DNA of 64,000 nt from Lamellibrachia satsuma (Eukaryota > Annelida > Polychaeta > Sabellida > Siboglinidae): the NCBI GenBank assembly GCA_033239005.1, contig BSQZ01000070.1, forward strand, positions 1,381,617 through 1,445,616. Direction: 5' to 3'. The notes beneath the pieces were generated by a model, which did not search any database, was not told where the DNA came from, and saw only the letters and a list, made by a program, of their open reading frames with translations. Below, one piece after another: positions 17,570 to 29,389 of this stretch (the stretch's first letter is position 1; the number at the start of each line of letters is the position of its first letter). A program made the position numbers and the translations under genes.

Positions 17570-17858
17570 TGATATTGCCGCCGCCGTCGCCTCCGACACT
17601 CACGAGGACTCGGACGATTTCCGTCTCGCATTCAGGGCTCACATGTTACAGTGGGAGTGCGTCATGCACCAACTCCTGCTGTTACATGCCCCGTCACCCC
17701 TCCCTATTTTCCGTCGCCTTCACAGAGGTCCCATCCATCATCCATCACTCTGCCATCGTCGTCGATCCGTCTCCCTCCGTATTGCATTGGCCCGCAAGTT
17801 GACTGCGCGTTCAGTTCGCCGCTCACTCTTGCCGGCTTTCAACTGTCAGCCCGAATGA
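16934..17858 (+). CDS. Rightward two-exon gene with H-x3-W-x2-V-M repeats (E1)
   Basis: Exon 1 16934-17025 (30 codons plus 2 bases), donor GT|GTGAGT; exon 2 17309-17858 after a textbook acceptor (GTCCTTTACTTACAG). The phase fits exactly and E2 has the same structure (54990-55075, 55501-55834). Across the junction both encode a HWAxVMxQL motif, repeated later in E1 as AFANHASRWRHVM and AFRAHMLQWECVM, i.e. A-F-x2-H-x3-W-x2-V-M. A 13-residue Asp run (17536-17570) separates the last two. The C-terminal part is basic (Arg/His/Pro rich) and not conserved in E2. The only gene on the plus strand of the element; function unknown, perhaps an early host-interaction protein. AATAAA follows at 17883. Confidence 0.65.
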
Positions 17859-17882
17859 ACACTTCTACAAACGTTCATTTTT

Positions 17883-17888
17883 AATAAA
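17883..17888 (+). terminator. Poly(A) signal of the rightward gene (E1)
   Basis: AATAAA 25 bp after the stop codon of the two-exon gene. Confidence 0.6.
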
Positions 17889-18062
17889 CTTTACTACCGT
17901 CATTGATTCATGTATTACAGTTTGCATATTCCCGTCTTGTATTGCATTGTTTCATGTATTAAAGTTTGCATCATCTTATATTCCCGTCTTGTATTGCGTT
18001 TTGTTGGCATATTATATTTTCCACATAGTCCATTTTCATCCTGCTACATTTTATTTAATGCC

Positions 18063-18160
<98 letters not shown>

Positions 18161-18266
18161 TTCATGTATTAAAGTTTGCATCATCTTATATTCCGTCTTG
18201 TATTGCGTTTTGTTGGCATATTATATTTTCCACATAGTCCATTTTCATCCTGCTACATTTTATTTA

Positions 18267-18351
<85 letters not shown>

Positions 18352-18400
18352 CATTTTCGTCCTGCTACATTTTATTTAACCAACGGTCCGATTTCCGTCG
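17889..18400. repeat. Tandem modules separated by long (TA)n tracts
   Basis: A ~115-bp module (TTTCATGTATTAAAGTTTGC ... TTTTATTTAATGCCAT) occurs at 17946-18062 and 18162-18272, with a third partial copy at 18348-18380. (TA)n tracts follow at 18066-18157 and 18273-18346. The predicted Ile-Tyr open frames here are microsatellite artefacts. Confidence 0.85.
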
Positions 18401-18837
18401 TCCAGCGGTTATTTTATAGCCATGCATGTCGGCTAATTAATAACCATTACATATTCCCCTTATGTTTATCGGTTTTACTTTTATTACGTCTTTTGTTCAC
18501 TCCATATAACCCGCTATAACACACATCAATAGCCGTCTCTGCCACATTGTTGCTGTTTATCGCCGATTAGCTCGGCTCCCTTGCTACATTGTACCGATTA
18601 GCGTCCTTTGATCTCGCGCTACGGCTCACAGCTGGATAAACGCCTCGGCTTACACTTAACTCCAGTCGTTCGGATGTCCAGTTGACATTAGCTAACCACT
18701 CGGACTGGTCACTCCGTCGGGTCAGGGTTCAGGTCACGCGGTCACGTGTTTACGTGGGTGGGTGGGTGGGTGGTGGGTGGTGGGTGCTTTACGTGTATTT
18801 TCTTTTTTTTTCCTATGTCCACCATCGATGACTACTG
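18401..18837. other. E1 right spacer without recognisable gene
   Basis: No supportable coding frame. It contains a GTGGGTGGGTGGGTGG-type run at 18753-18786 and a T-run at 18801-18811. Confidence 0.6.
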
Positions 18838-19050
18838 GTCAATATTCGTTCCTCCTCCAGTCCCTAGGGGGCGCTTACCTTACCCAGCATGCACTACGCT
18901 CAACTACGCTCGCCAGGGGGCGCTCTACTGCTCTCTCATTGGCTGCGCGCACTCTTCAACGGGTGGGCGATATTAGGGGCCTTTCCTTTGATCTTCCTTT
19001 GATCTTAGATTGCGGCGATAAGGGGGTCCCAAAAACCTCCGTATACTACT
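18838..19050. repeat. E1 right terminal inverted repeat
   Basis: Inverted copy of 1059-1271, ending CCGTATACTACT. It carries the mirrored CTCF-like motifs at 18860-18876 and 18909-18925. Confidence 0.95.
18860..18925. promoter_or_regulatory. Pair of CTCF-like motifs in E1 right TIR
   Basis: GTCCCTAGGGGGCGCTT and CTCGCCAGGGGGCGCTC, mirror images of the left-TIR pair and hence in opposite (outward/inward) orientation to it. Confidence 0.45.
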
Positions 19051-19056
19051 CAGATA
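19051..19056. repeat. Target-site duplication, right side of E1 (CAGATA)
   Basis: Exact copy of 1053-1058. Confidence 0.93.
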
Positions 19057-19477
19057 TTACCTTGTGTATGTAATTTATGTAAATTTATCACTTTATCTAA
19101 AATATATTTAAAAATGTATACGATAGTTTGGTACACCAGTAATACTTATTCTAACCAATATTCCACTGTTTCTGACTATTCACTATGATCTCTCAATCTT
19201 CCAATGATAAACAACACTATTAACGCTCACTGACTTCCCTGTTGGAGTCTTGAACTAACTTACTCTAAAATCCTGCCTCTGACTAATAATTAACAAAAAC
19301 TGTTTTCTAATATATGTCTACAATACGTTTATGTATAATATATATATGCAATAGTAATACTTATTCTATTCGATATTCCACTTTCTGTAAATTCTCTACA
19401 CCAATTTCAAGTCGCTGCTGCACCAAGATTCCGGAAGTGAATTTTCCATATATATATATATATGTATATAATATAAG

Positions 19478-19512
<35 letters not shown>

Positions 19513-19629
19513 CTATGTATTTATGTATGCATGTATATATATATATATATATATACATATATTTATTATGTTATTGATTGGTTATATTCGTATTGCCTTC
19601 GTATATATATATATATATATATATAATTT
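19057..19629. other. AT-rich intergenic host DNA
   Basis: No gene seen. A TAATACTTATTCTA block appears at 19139 and 19355. AACTTACTCTAAAATCCTGC at 19257 resembles AACTTACGCTAAAATCCTGC at 990 on the other side of E1. (TA)n runs lie at 19448-19465, 19481-19510, 19532-19562 and 19602-19624. Confidence 0.6.
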
Positions 19630-19915
<286 letters not shown>

Positions 19916-20578
19916 GTGTCTGGTGTATAAGACACAGTGGATAGTCCATTGCACCTAAGGGAATGTATGAAGTAACCAACATAATGCACACTAAACTACA
20001 GCACTAAGCGCATCACACGGACCAGTATACTCACACCACACCACACAACACCACACCACACCACACCACACGAGATCTAATAACTGCTGGACAGTGCCGT
20101 GGACGCAGTAATAAAATGGTGTCAAGAACAACCCTGTGGCAGTCCTCACATGAGAGAAGATGCCAAGACAGACCAGCCTTAACATGTATCGACTGTCTAA
20201 TGTTACATGATAATTTTCCTAATCGCTTCTTTTAGATTTTCTAATTTCAGTCGTATCTGTATTAAGTGCCTCTTTGTAAATTGTGTGGTCTTCGACTCGA
20301 CTAGGAACCTCATCTTGCACGGAACAGTTGAGGTATTGCCTTCGAGCACACAAGTCCTCACATGGACTATTAGATCTATAATATACATCTTTCACTCCAC
20401 TAATTCAACTGATAAGAACGACGTATGTGTCGCATTAAGTGACGCACGTACACCCACGTACTTACGTACGTACGCCTACGTACATACGTACGTATAAATT
20501 GTGCCTCATTCATGACGTGCACAGACTAATTAATTAGGAAATTGCATTGTGCTTGCACAACAGGAACGATATTAGAGT
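19916..20578. other. Intergenic host DNA without recognisable gene
   Basis: Contains a (CACAC)n-like run at 20034-20070 and a TACGTACG-rich stretch at 20446-20494. No coding frame I would support. Confidence 0.5.
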
Positions 20579-20640
20579 TATTGCCTCGGTTTTGGGTTGG
20601 TACCCCTGTAGAGAGCGCCCACTCCAAGACCGAGGCAATA
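20579..20640. ncRNA. Pre-miRNA-like hairpin (candidate)
   Basis: The arms TATTGCCTCGGTTTTGG.. and ..CCAAGACCGAGGCAATA form a 22-bp stem with two G-U pairs, one mismatch and an 18-nt loop. The size and shape fit a microRNA precursor, but no known family is recognised. A short inverted-repeat transposon relic is equally possible. Confidence 0.3.
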
Positions 20641-21299
20641 CATATATAAAGCTGGACAGTCGTTCATTAACTGAATTTGTGTTGCGTTGTTGGAAGAAGT
20701 GGTACGACACCGAAGCAGTACGACATACCGGAAGAAACTCCAGATTTCCGTCTCTCTGAAGGTATGTGGGTGATCTATAGCTACAGTCTTCAGTGGGTAG
20801 ACACACAGCCCATTTGTGGGTAACGTAGGAGTTGTAGACAGTGTATGACACAGTAGACTGTGTGTTTCGGATGAGATACTAAACGCCGTTGGTTCCTACC
20901 TGGTGTCTATGTAAAGGGAAGTAAAAGTTCCCACACAGGGAGTAAATGTGTAATTATGGTGGACTCACAAACTATAACACGCACTGCGCCAGTTGTATAT
21001 AGGAAGGGCGCTGTATTCGCTGCTGCAAAAACTAGCTCTGATAAGCACCGTGAGCGACTTGTCTAGGCGGATGTTTCAAATGTTTCATGTTTAAATAAAT
21101 AAATAAAAGTTCTTTGATGCGCCAGTTTCTAGGTTATGCCGATCATTGCGCGTACAAACTAAACGTGCATATAAAATATGTAAATAAATTAATAAATTAA
21201 TTAAAACGGCATCGCAGAACAGCACATGTCCTCCACAAAACAGTATTTTACACTTTGCCATATGTACATATTGAATAGTTGAATCTTTTATTTGCGCTT
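20641..21299. other. Intergenic host DNA without recognisable gene
   Basis: AT-rich with (AAAT)n-like stretches at 21091-21107 and 21180-21204. No supportable gene. Confidence 0.5.
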
Positions 21300-22390
21300 A
21301 AATGGTGTCAATGAAGGTGCGTTACGGAGGGAAAGTGATAATGTGTGGAGTTGTTCCAAAGTGATAATGTGTGGGGTTGTTCCAAAGTGATAATGTGCGA
21401 GGTTGTTCCAAAACCACGTCTGCCGATGGACTTGGACACTGGTGGGACAGCTAGCTGTATATTGGCAATCAATGCAGATCCATCAGAACTAGGGTGATGT
21501 GCGCGAGATAGGTGTAAGAACAACCAGGCGGGCTGCCCTATTGTGTATGTTCTGGAGTCGTGTCACGTAATATTCGGGTAGGTCCAGCAGGAGAGCACTG
21601 CAGTAATCCAGATTAAAAAAAAATTAGAGCAATAACCAATGTGTGACAGACACGCTTCGTGATGCAGGGCCTGATGGGTTTCATACATCTCAGATGGAAG
21701 CTACTCTTCTTGCAAACAGCATCAACATAACGCAGCGTGTTCATGTGTGTATCGAAGTGATCTCCCAAGTTTCTGACAGAAACAACAGGCTTGATGGTAG
21801 CACATCTAACCACAATGTTCTCTGGCATTCCAAATTTCCTCAGATGATGAGGGCTGAGTGCCAGTCTTTTCATCGTCTAACTTGAGTTGATGGTGAACCA
21901 TCTATCATTTCATTTTATTGGTACAGTCACATAGTCTTTCAATAGCGCGCTCCGTTCATCTACCACGTGATGATAGTAGGATGTGTATATTTGTAGGTTA
22001 TGAGCAAACTCATGGTATTCCACAGCGTGCCTCTTTAGCATGTCCTGCATTGGAGCCGTGTACACAGTGAACAGCATCGGACCTAGCACCGAGCCTTGTG
22101 GAACATCGTACCCCGAAGGACATTCGTCGGATGTGTCTGTCCCAATTTGCACGCGCTGGGTACGATCTGACATGTGTGAACTGAACCACGTAAAGGCCGA
22201 GCCATATATTCCCAGGTGGTCTTTAGTAGGATAGATGCGTCAATCGTGTCAAAAGCAGCAGATAAATCCAGGAGAACCAGAAGGATACCGCCGGAGCCAG
22301 CCAGAGAACTGGTGATATAAAGCTGCCCTTTCATTAAAGTAGTCTTTGTACTATGCAGGGGTTTGTAGGCCGATTTTAGCTCCTCGTAGA
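21300..22390 (-). pseudogene. Degenerate non-LTR retrotransposon reverse transcriptase
   Basis: Minus-strand fragments in order show the RT palm: LLVLLDLSAAFDTIDASILL (22225-22290), then VPQGSVLGPMLFTVYTAP (22050-22115), a decayed Y-A-D-D position (EFAHN, ~22000) and a thumb-like SVRNLGDHFDTHMN...KRVCHTLVIAL segment (21613-21790). Frames shift several times and the catalytic dyad is lost. The order and wording fit an L2/CR1-type LINE. Confidence 0.75.
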
Positions 22391-22451
22391 GGCCGTGGTC
22401 TACTACATAATATGTATTCTTGTATTTCATTTGTTGTCTTCTGTTGCAGAA

Positions 22452-22832
22452 ATGGCAGCTTTGTGGACTGCAGCGTTGACGCTGGTAGTGATCGTCGTGC
22501 TGCGGACATCGGCGGATGACAGCGCACACTCGACTGTTGGCCGTCCAACGCAGTCACATAGAGAGACATATACAGATACCTCAACGACCGATTATACCGG
22601 AGACGTGACCAGCGATGGGCACAACACAAAGGTGCCGTTCATCGACAACTCAGGCAATGAAGAGTTGATGTCGACTGAACACGACAAGTTAGTGAAGCTG
22701 TTCCGAGCAGCTTTGAGGAAATTTGTTCAGCTGAGAACAGACACCGGCAAAAACACGCTCACGAACGCCCGCGCAAATCGACTCAGTGGCTGGTTCGTGC
22801 TAACAAAATTATTTCGGTCAGACCTCGGCTAA
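22452..22832 (+). CDS. Predicted small secreted protein, terminal exon
   Basis: Preceded by a strong splice acceptor (GTTGTCTTCTGTTGCAG, 22433-22449). The ATG three bases later begins MAALWTAALTLVVIVVLRTS, a good signal peptide, followed by a Ser/Thr/Asp-rich stretch and a basic helical tail ([36 protein letters not shown]). 126 aa. The signal-peptide part is repeated on the minus strand at 30170-30240 and the tail on the plus strand at 30590-30748, both well conserved. A peptide or small secreted protein precursor is plausible; no family is recognised. Could also be part of a repeated element. Confidence 0.4.
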   Translation: MAALWTAALTLVVIVVLRTSADDSAHSTVGRPTQSHRETYTDTSTTDYTGDVTSDGHNTKVPFIDNSGNEELMSTEHDKLVKLFRAALRKFVQLRTDTGKNTLTNARANRLSGWFVLTKLFRSDLG

Positions 22833-23728
22833 CGAAGCATTCGTACATCCAGTGTTTCCACAGGGCCAACGAGAGCCACGCTGTAGACGCAACACTGGTG
22901 TATCCACATGCGCCATCTTATGACCAGCAGTTTTAACAAGGTTGAACAATACATTAAAAAGAAACACACTCCAGACGACATCTGCACGGATCTAGGCCTC
23001 ACGTCTAACCGACGCAATCGTTCTCCATATTTTCATATACATTTGCACCATACAATACGTCACGATGCTGTTGCACCTGACCGATGACTGTGTTTCTCAT
23101 GACGCGGTCTGAGGCCAAGCAAGTGGACATTCCTAGTATTGTACAGTGAATAATTCAATGTCAGCAGTCAAACGTGTATCACATGATATACACATCATAA
23201 ATATACATAATAATATTGGTGTTATCAACTATAATAAAATGTACGAACTGTTTTCGGCGTGTTTTCCTGGTTACTACATGACTATTCATCCACCAATTAG
23301 TTAGCAACGTTTCTATCTATCTGTGTTGAGATTCGCGGACGATACAAGTGTATTGAGATGGGTTAAAAAGATGGCGATAAACAAATGTTACCACATGATA
23401 TAGCCAACTCTTCAAATGGCTGAAAACGGCAGACGTTACTATGTTTTGGGAAATAGAAATACATTCATGTTCGTGCGCGCGAGCGTGCGTGCATGCTTGC
23501 ATGCGCGTGCAAACGATTGTACACCAAACACAAAAACGTCAAATTATAAAAATTCCCCAAATCCCGACAGCTCTTCTTTCGAAACCTAGAGGTGGGTAAG
23601 TTATAACATTAATAATGTTAATGCATTTCCTGCGATGACAGCATGCACGAAATGTCTTACTGAGGTATTAGATGTATTTGGTAGTTGCTATCAAAGGAGA
23701 AGTAGATCATCCAGACTGCATTCACATA

Positions 23729-24136
23729 CCGCCACCACGTTCACATACCGCCACCACGTTCACATACCGCCAACACGTTCACATACCGCTACCACGTTCA
23801 CATACCGCCACCACGTTCACATACCGCCACCACGTACACATACCGCCACCACGTTCACATACCGCCAACACGTTCACATACCGCCACCACGTTCACATAC
23901 CGCCACCACGTTCACATACCGCCAACACGTTCACATACCGCTACCACGTTCACATACCGCCACCACGTTCACATACCGCCACCACGTACACATACCGCCA
24001 CCACGTTCACATACCGCCAACACGTTCACATACCGCCACCACGTTCACATACCGCCACCACGTTCACATACCGCCAACACGTTCACATACCGCCACCACG
24101 TTCACATACCGCCACCACGTACACATACCGCCAACA
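23729..24136. repeat. 18-bp minisatellite
   Basis: About 23 copies of ACGTTCACATACCGCCAC with small variants (AACACG, TACCACG, GTACAC). The unit is a multiple of three, so long His/Thr-rich frames appear. The inverted module copy at 29390-30260 has only one or two units, so the array expanded after duplication. Confidence 0.9.
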
Positions 24137-24275
24137 CGATCGTTTTTACTATGTCAACCAGAGTACGCCGAACTGATATCAGTAAAATTACCTCGGAACT
24201 AGATACACCAGCTTTATGCTAACACTAAGGGCCAGTTCCACTCAGACGCGAGTTGTAATTCTGGCAAAACAAACA

Positions 24276-25530
24276 AAATATATAGTAATAGGAAATACAA
24301 AGGTGGGGGTGGGGGTGGGGGTGGGGGGAGTGCACCATCAATCAATATTACAATTCTGTTCGCCCCATTACACTATTATCAATACTATATTATATTTACT
24401 CATGTTGAATATGGTGTTGTATTTTTTATTATGGAATTCGCAAAGTTTTTGTTTGAAATAAAATATTAATTGATTAATGCCTAGCCTACATATAGGTAGG
24501 CATCAAACAATGCCACTGGCATTGTTTTATTATCTTAAATGTAAGTGTAACCATCGTAAATATGTCTAAAAACAAAATTGGCAATGGCTTCCTTGTCCAG
24601 TTGCCATTTGCGACTAGGTGTTTTGCGTTTGGCTTGGATGACAACTTTGTTACATCTTGTTGAATAATGTTTAAAATATCATTAACTTGTAAGCAAAATC
24701 TTTCTTTGGAGTGCTATATAATTGTAGCAAATCTCTTTCCATTTAGCTTTCCTGTTCAACATTATTGACGACTGGCATTATATTTACAACCAGATAACTT
24801 TCGTTTTGGATGACGACGATGTAACGTTACCGTGGTTAGGAAAATACAACATTTGACGACGAAAACACATCATGGCAGCCTTCTATCTTGGGAGGAACGA
24901 TTTCCTGGTTTCCTAATAACAAAATCATGATACGAAACCTTAAGTGTTAAATGCAGGTGTAGTTTCTCCTCGTTCTATCGATTACAAGCTGCAATAACAA
25001 AGGTACTTTGACACCCAACACCCGATGTGTTTCGCAGACATTCCGAGAGGGGGCAGTAGGGCACGGACCACAGTCAGAATCCATTCTCTGGCTGGCTCTA
25101 GAGGGCATAAAGAGTCCCAACGAAAAAATTAATTGTGCAGTTTGGGTGTATTTGTGAGAGCAGAAATTGGGTGGATGAGTGAGTGGAAGTGATGTTTTTA
25201 TGCACAGTAGCATATAAGCTTTGAAATTATGCCATTAGTCAGTTGGTATACGAGTTGCGTAAGGACACGGTGGCTATTACGCAGGATGTACTCATAATTT
25301 GAAAACAGTGACCTTTCATGGCAGAAATGCAGGCGTTGAAGCAATTTGTTGGAAAAAAGGTATTAAAATGTAACGAATTTCACACAGCAGGTGTCTTAGT
25401 GGAAAATTTTCCATTGAGGCATAAGAACGTTATAATGGTTGTCTATTGGAAAAGTGACTGTGGTCCGTGCACAGTAGATGCACGTCATGCCAACTAAGCT
25501 GTCCGAAACCGACTAGTCCCGGGACGACCT
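24276..25530. other. Intergenic host DNA; short LINE 3' tail near 24560-24660
   Basis: (GGGGGT)n at 24302-24330. The TGGCTTCCTTGTCCAGTTGCC phrase near 24588 also ends the LINE at ~58375, suggesting a 5'-truncated copy. No other gene seen. Confidence 0.45.
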
Positions 25531-27870
25531 AAAAGGCGGACAAGAAAGGGCGGATAAGGCTGAAAAGGCGGGCAAGGTTTAGCAAGAATTCATATGATCT
25601 CTGCGCTCCCTCTTTACATGCGTTGTTGTTGATGCTATGGTCGTTTCCTATTGTGCGTGCGTCTGTACATTAATTGTGATTTTTTTTATCAACATCTGAA
25701 CTTTTATAAAAGAAAGACTAAATAACAAAAATACATTTGTAGTTAGAATGTTGCCGATCTCTTAAATATGCTGCCTTCTTGCAGCGTTATTGTGTGATTA
25801 CTAAAAGGTTGAATGCTTCAACAGCAACTGGCCCTTTGAATACAATTAATAATATGACAATTCTTGGTTTGTTTTTATTGTTATCAAATAACAAACATAT
25901 GTTTTGAGTAATATTTCTACTTATTTCACAACCAGTTTATCTTTTTCTCCGTTACATTTCGACTGCTATCAGCAATCTTCATCAGACGACTACCGCTATA
26001 TTGTTTCGGATAATCCTTAGACATATGGAAGTACCACCGTGCCTTTCCCCCCTGTCTTTTTCCACCGTCTTCTTCATTATGTCTTCCTGTTTCACCTTTC
26101 ACTGTACTGTTGATATGGCTCACTGTATATACCCGCATCTCGTTAGAGCTTCCTTTATGTGTTCTCTTACCGTTTATCTTCCTCCTCTGTCACAAGTGTT
26201 TCGCATCTGTCTAGTAACGTACGGATCACTCCCATCTTCTGGTGTAATGGATGATGTGAGGTAAAGTTTAGGTACTGATTTGTGTGGGTATCCTTCTGGA
26301 AGATTAGTAGCTTCACCTCCCCCGATTCTTTTGTCACCAGTAAAGTGTCAGAAATGGCATGGTTCCTTCTGCTTCTTCTTCGTGTGTGAATCTGATACTG
26401 TTTGTCTCGTCCACTCTGTTTATATGGTCGGTCAGGTGTTGTGTCATCCCTGTCTTTATCACATCTGGGATATCATCTACATAACGTTTCCACATTCTAG
26501 GTCGGCAGTTGATCGGGGCTGTGGCGATGGCCACTTGCTCGAGATGTTCTATGAAGAGGTTGGCGACGATAGGGGACATTGGGCTACCCATGGCTTTGTA
26601 AAATGTATGTTGGTATACAATGCTACTGAATGTGAAGTAGGTTGTGTTCAAAACAAAGTCCAATAGTGTCATGATGTCTTCTATTTCCAGTCTCATCCTC
26701 TCTGTTATGGTGGTGCCACTGTGTAGTATCCATAGTCTTAGGCATAGGCGTGTTAGTGAAGAGAGACAGCACCAATGGTACGTGAACATTTCATCTTCGT
26801 GTAGGGTCATTGATTTCAGTTCATCTGCCAGTCTGATGGACATTTTCGCTCATAAACATATGTTTTGTTACAATGGTAGTAATGCATTTTAAACAAATGA
26901 AGCAAATGAAAATTATTCTGATGATAATATCATCAATGAATCCATGACAAAACGCGTTAATAAAATGTTATTATTTATATTTCTGCAATTTATATATTGA
27001 TGAGTAAAATTAGCCAACAAACCACATGGATAATATCAAATAACAAATAAAAATAATTGTGATGAAGATTTCATCAATGATAACACATGAATGACATAGA
27101 ATATACGAATATAACAAAACATTATATTCAGTCAGTGCTTGAAAAAAATGTACATGCGAAATACGTTAACAAAATTCATGACAGAGAAAACTGCTAAGTG
27201 AAGAAATATTTTATATAATTTAATGTATGGTACTTATTGAAATTTGGAATGTGCATTTCTTGGTCTTTTACTCTGACATAGGCGACAAAATCATCGTACA
27301 TCTCTGGGGATTTTGCAACATTTCTGATGATACCATTTGCTACATCGTTAGCCAAGTGATTGCATCAAAGGATTTAAATCAATCGATTCACACCGACAAA
27401 CTGACACTGACACGCTAACAAAACAAATTCGTAGTCGTTAGATCAAACACAGTTGATAAAAACTAGCAAAGGCTCCACATTCCTCACCTTACTGTTTGGT
27501 AATTGTGTTCAATAACAACGGTGTTCCATAAAAAACATTACCGTTAGCCAAGTGATTATATCCTTTCCTGCCCTTGATAGATCTGTAACATTCTAACTAC
27601 AAAATTATATTTGTTATTTAGCCTTTATTTTATAGTTTTGTTAAATGCTGGTAAAAGAAATCAAAGTTAATGTACACAAACACGCACAATAGGAAACGAT
27701 GACAACAACAACAACAACAGCTACAACAACAACAACAGCTACAACAACAACAACAACAACAACAACAACGACGCATGTAACGAGGGAGCGCAGATATCGT
27801 ATGAATTCTTATTAATTTTTGCCCGCCTTTTCCGCCTTTGTCTTTTGTCTTTGGCCTTGCTTGTCTTTTA
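25531..27870 (-). mobile_element. Penelope-like element with inverted flanking arms
   Basis: Arms of ~230 bp (25531-25765 and 27580-27870) are inverted copies sharing AAAAGGCGGGCAA, AAGAATTCATA, CTGCGCTCCCT, TTTCCTATTGTGCGTG and TAGTTAGAATGTT blocks. They enclose a Penelope-type reverse transcriptase. Penelope elements can carry inverted pLTRs, which would explain the arms. (CAA)n runs lie at 27703-27768. The segment 26890-27579 is AT-rich with no gene seen. Confidence 0.55.
26090..26843 (-). pseudogene. Penelope-like reverse transcriptase fragment
   Basis: The minus strand shows AMGSPMSPIVANLFIEHLE, then RMWKRYVDDIPDVI (YVDD catalytic box) and a EEEAEGTMPFLTLYW end. After a break comes DTHTNQYLNFTSHHPLHQK, a TLLDRCETLVTEEEDK segment and HIKEALTRCGY, the usual Penelope C-terminal region. 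Frame breaks make it non-functional, and no GIY-YIG endonuclease is visible. Confidence 0.8.
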
Positions 27871-28204
27871 GTTTATTTGGCAATTATGGAATTCCACATT
27901 GAAGTAAAACACCAAGACAAAACTGAAAATCTTCAAGAGCAATGTGATGGCGATTTTGCTATAGCCGTCTATAACCCACAACTCCGGCCTGAAATATCGG
28001 ATATGTTAATCACCACGTACATTACCTCCTGGCATATTTTGAGTGTAGGTCACTGGCAATAACATATATGTTATCTGGCTATGCAGAGACCAACAGGGAT
28101 AACTATGTCGGATATATGCTATTAATTTGTCCATGGCATGTATCTAATTACGTGGAACTATCCAGGCTGACAACAATCTTCACATTAACTTCTTCGATTC
28201 CCAG

Positions 28205-28710
28205 GTAACAATGACACGTGATTTCACGTGTTATCAAGGTGTTTCAATTGGTTCAACTCACGTGTTTCCGTACGTGAATTCACGAGATTCTGTGGACACC
28301 TTTTTCGTGTGAAAACATATGTCCGTGCACGTGTACTCGGTGGTTCGTAACACGTGAAATGACGTGTTTCCACTTGTACAAAGCACTTGTTTCCGTACAT
28401 GAATTCACCAGATTCTCTGGAATCTTTATTCGTGAAAACGCGTATCCAGACACGGGTATTAACTGGTTCAGAACACGTACAATCACGTGTTTCAACTAAT
28501 ACAATTCACTAGTTTCCGTACGTGAATTCGCGAGATTCTGCGAACACTTTTTCCGTGAAAGCACGTGTTTATATCAGTGTATTAACTGGACCAGAACAAC
28601 TGAAACCAAGTGTTTCAACTGATGCAAATCACGTGTTTCCGTACGTGAATTCACGAGATTCTCTTGACACATTTACTCGTGAAAACACGTGTCCAGACAC
28701 TACTTCGTAG
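28205..28710. repeat. Four-copy ~122-bp tandem repeat rich in CACGTG
   Basis: Units begin with TTTCCGTACGTGAATTCACGAGATTCT and contain CACGTGTTTC near the end; copies start near 28264, 28390, 28513 and 28637. Copies diverge by 10-20 percent. No coding function; CACGTG boxes are frequent. Confidence 0.75.
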
Positions 28711-29389
28711 AATTTATTAAACAGAATTTAGTCAAAATTGTACTTCACCACATGCCAACTACTTGAAATAACTACTCAAATATTGTATTTCAAACAAAAC
28801 CACTAGCTAACTGTGTTGCTTTCGTTGTTGTAGAAATTATAAAAATTGAAGTTCCTTGTTTTATTATATGCAATTGTGTAAAATGGTGTGTGCGCGCACG
28901 TGCATGTGTTTGCGTGAGCGCGTATATGTGTGCGTGCGTGCATGCGTGCGAGTGAGTGAGTGTAAGTGCGTGTAAATATGTGTGTGAGCGCGTGCGTGCG
29001 CGTGTGCACGTGCTTGTCTATGGTATCTTTTAAAACTAATATTATTACACGCAGGCCTTACCAGCATATCTTTTCAAGTCATTGCACAATTCTACCAATA
29101 TTTCTAATGATAAATACGTACACATTTGTAAAAAAAAATCCTGCAGTTCTCCAAAGTTACAAACGGACACATGACAACAGTACGTGATAATAACTTGTGA
29201 AGTGCCCTGCGTCGTTGCACGTAGAACCCCCGAAATACGACTTTTTCTTATGCTTAAAACGTTTTTAAATATATGCACGTGCGTGCTTTAACACAACTTA
29301 CTTGTAGAGCTCGCATGTATAGTAGCACTAATATTCTAAGCACTTCTGCTATTGAAAATGTATGTTTCTTATTATCATATAATTTGTTT
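28711..29389. other. Intergenic host DNA
   Basis: A GTGTGCGTGCG-type purine/pyrimidine alternating tract at 28880-29010. No gene recognised. Confidence 0.5.

Larger units (their letters stand above)
22440..24275 (+). repeat. Duplicated module, copy A
   Basis: Contains the secreted-protein exon, a 3' flank with AATAAA near 23234, and an 18-bp minisatellite. Shares long similarity with 29390-30260 (inverted) and 30590-31520 (direct). The region between 22833 and 23728 has no further gene. Confidence 0.65.

Noticed and set aside
23635..24222. CRISPR-like regular repeats, and a His/Thr repeat protein
   Set aside because: Units are contiguous 18-bp copies with no spacers, in an animal genome; a minisatellite.
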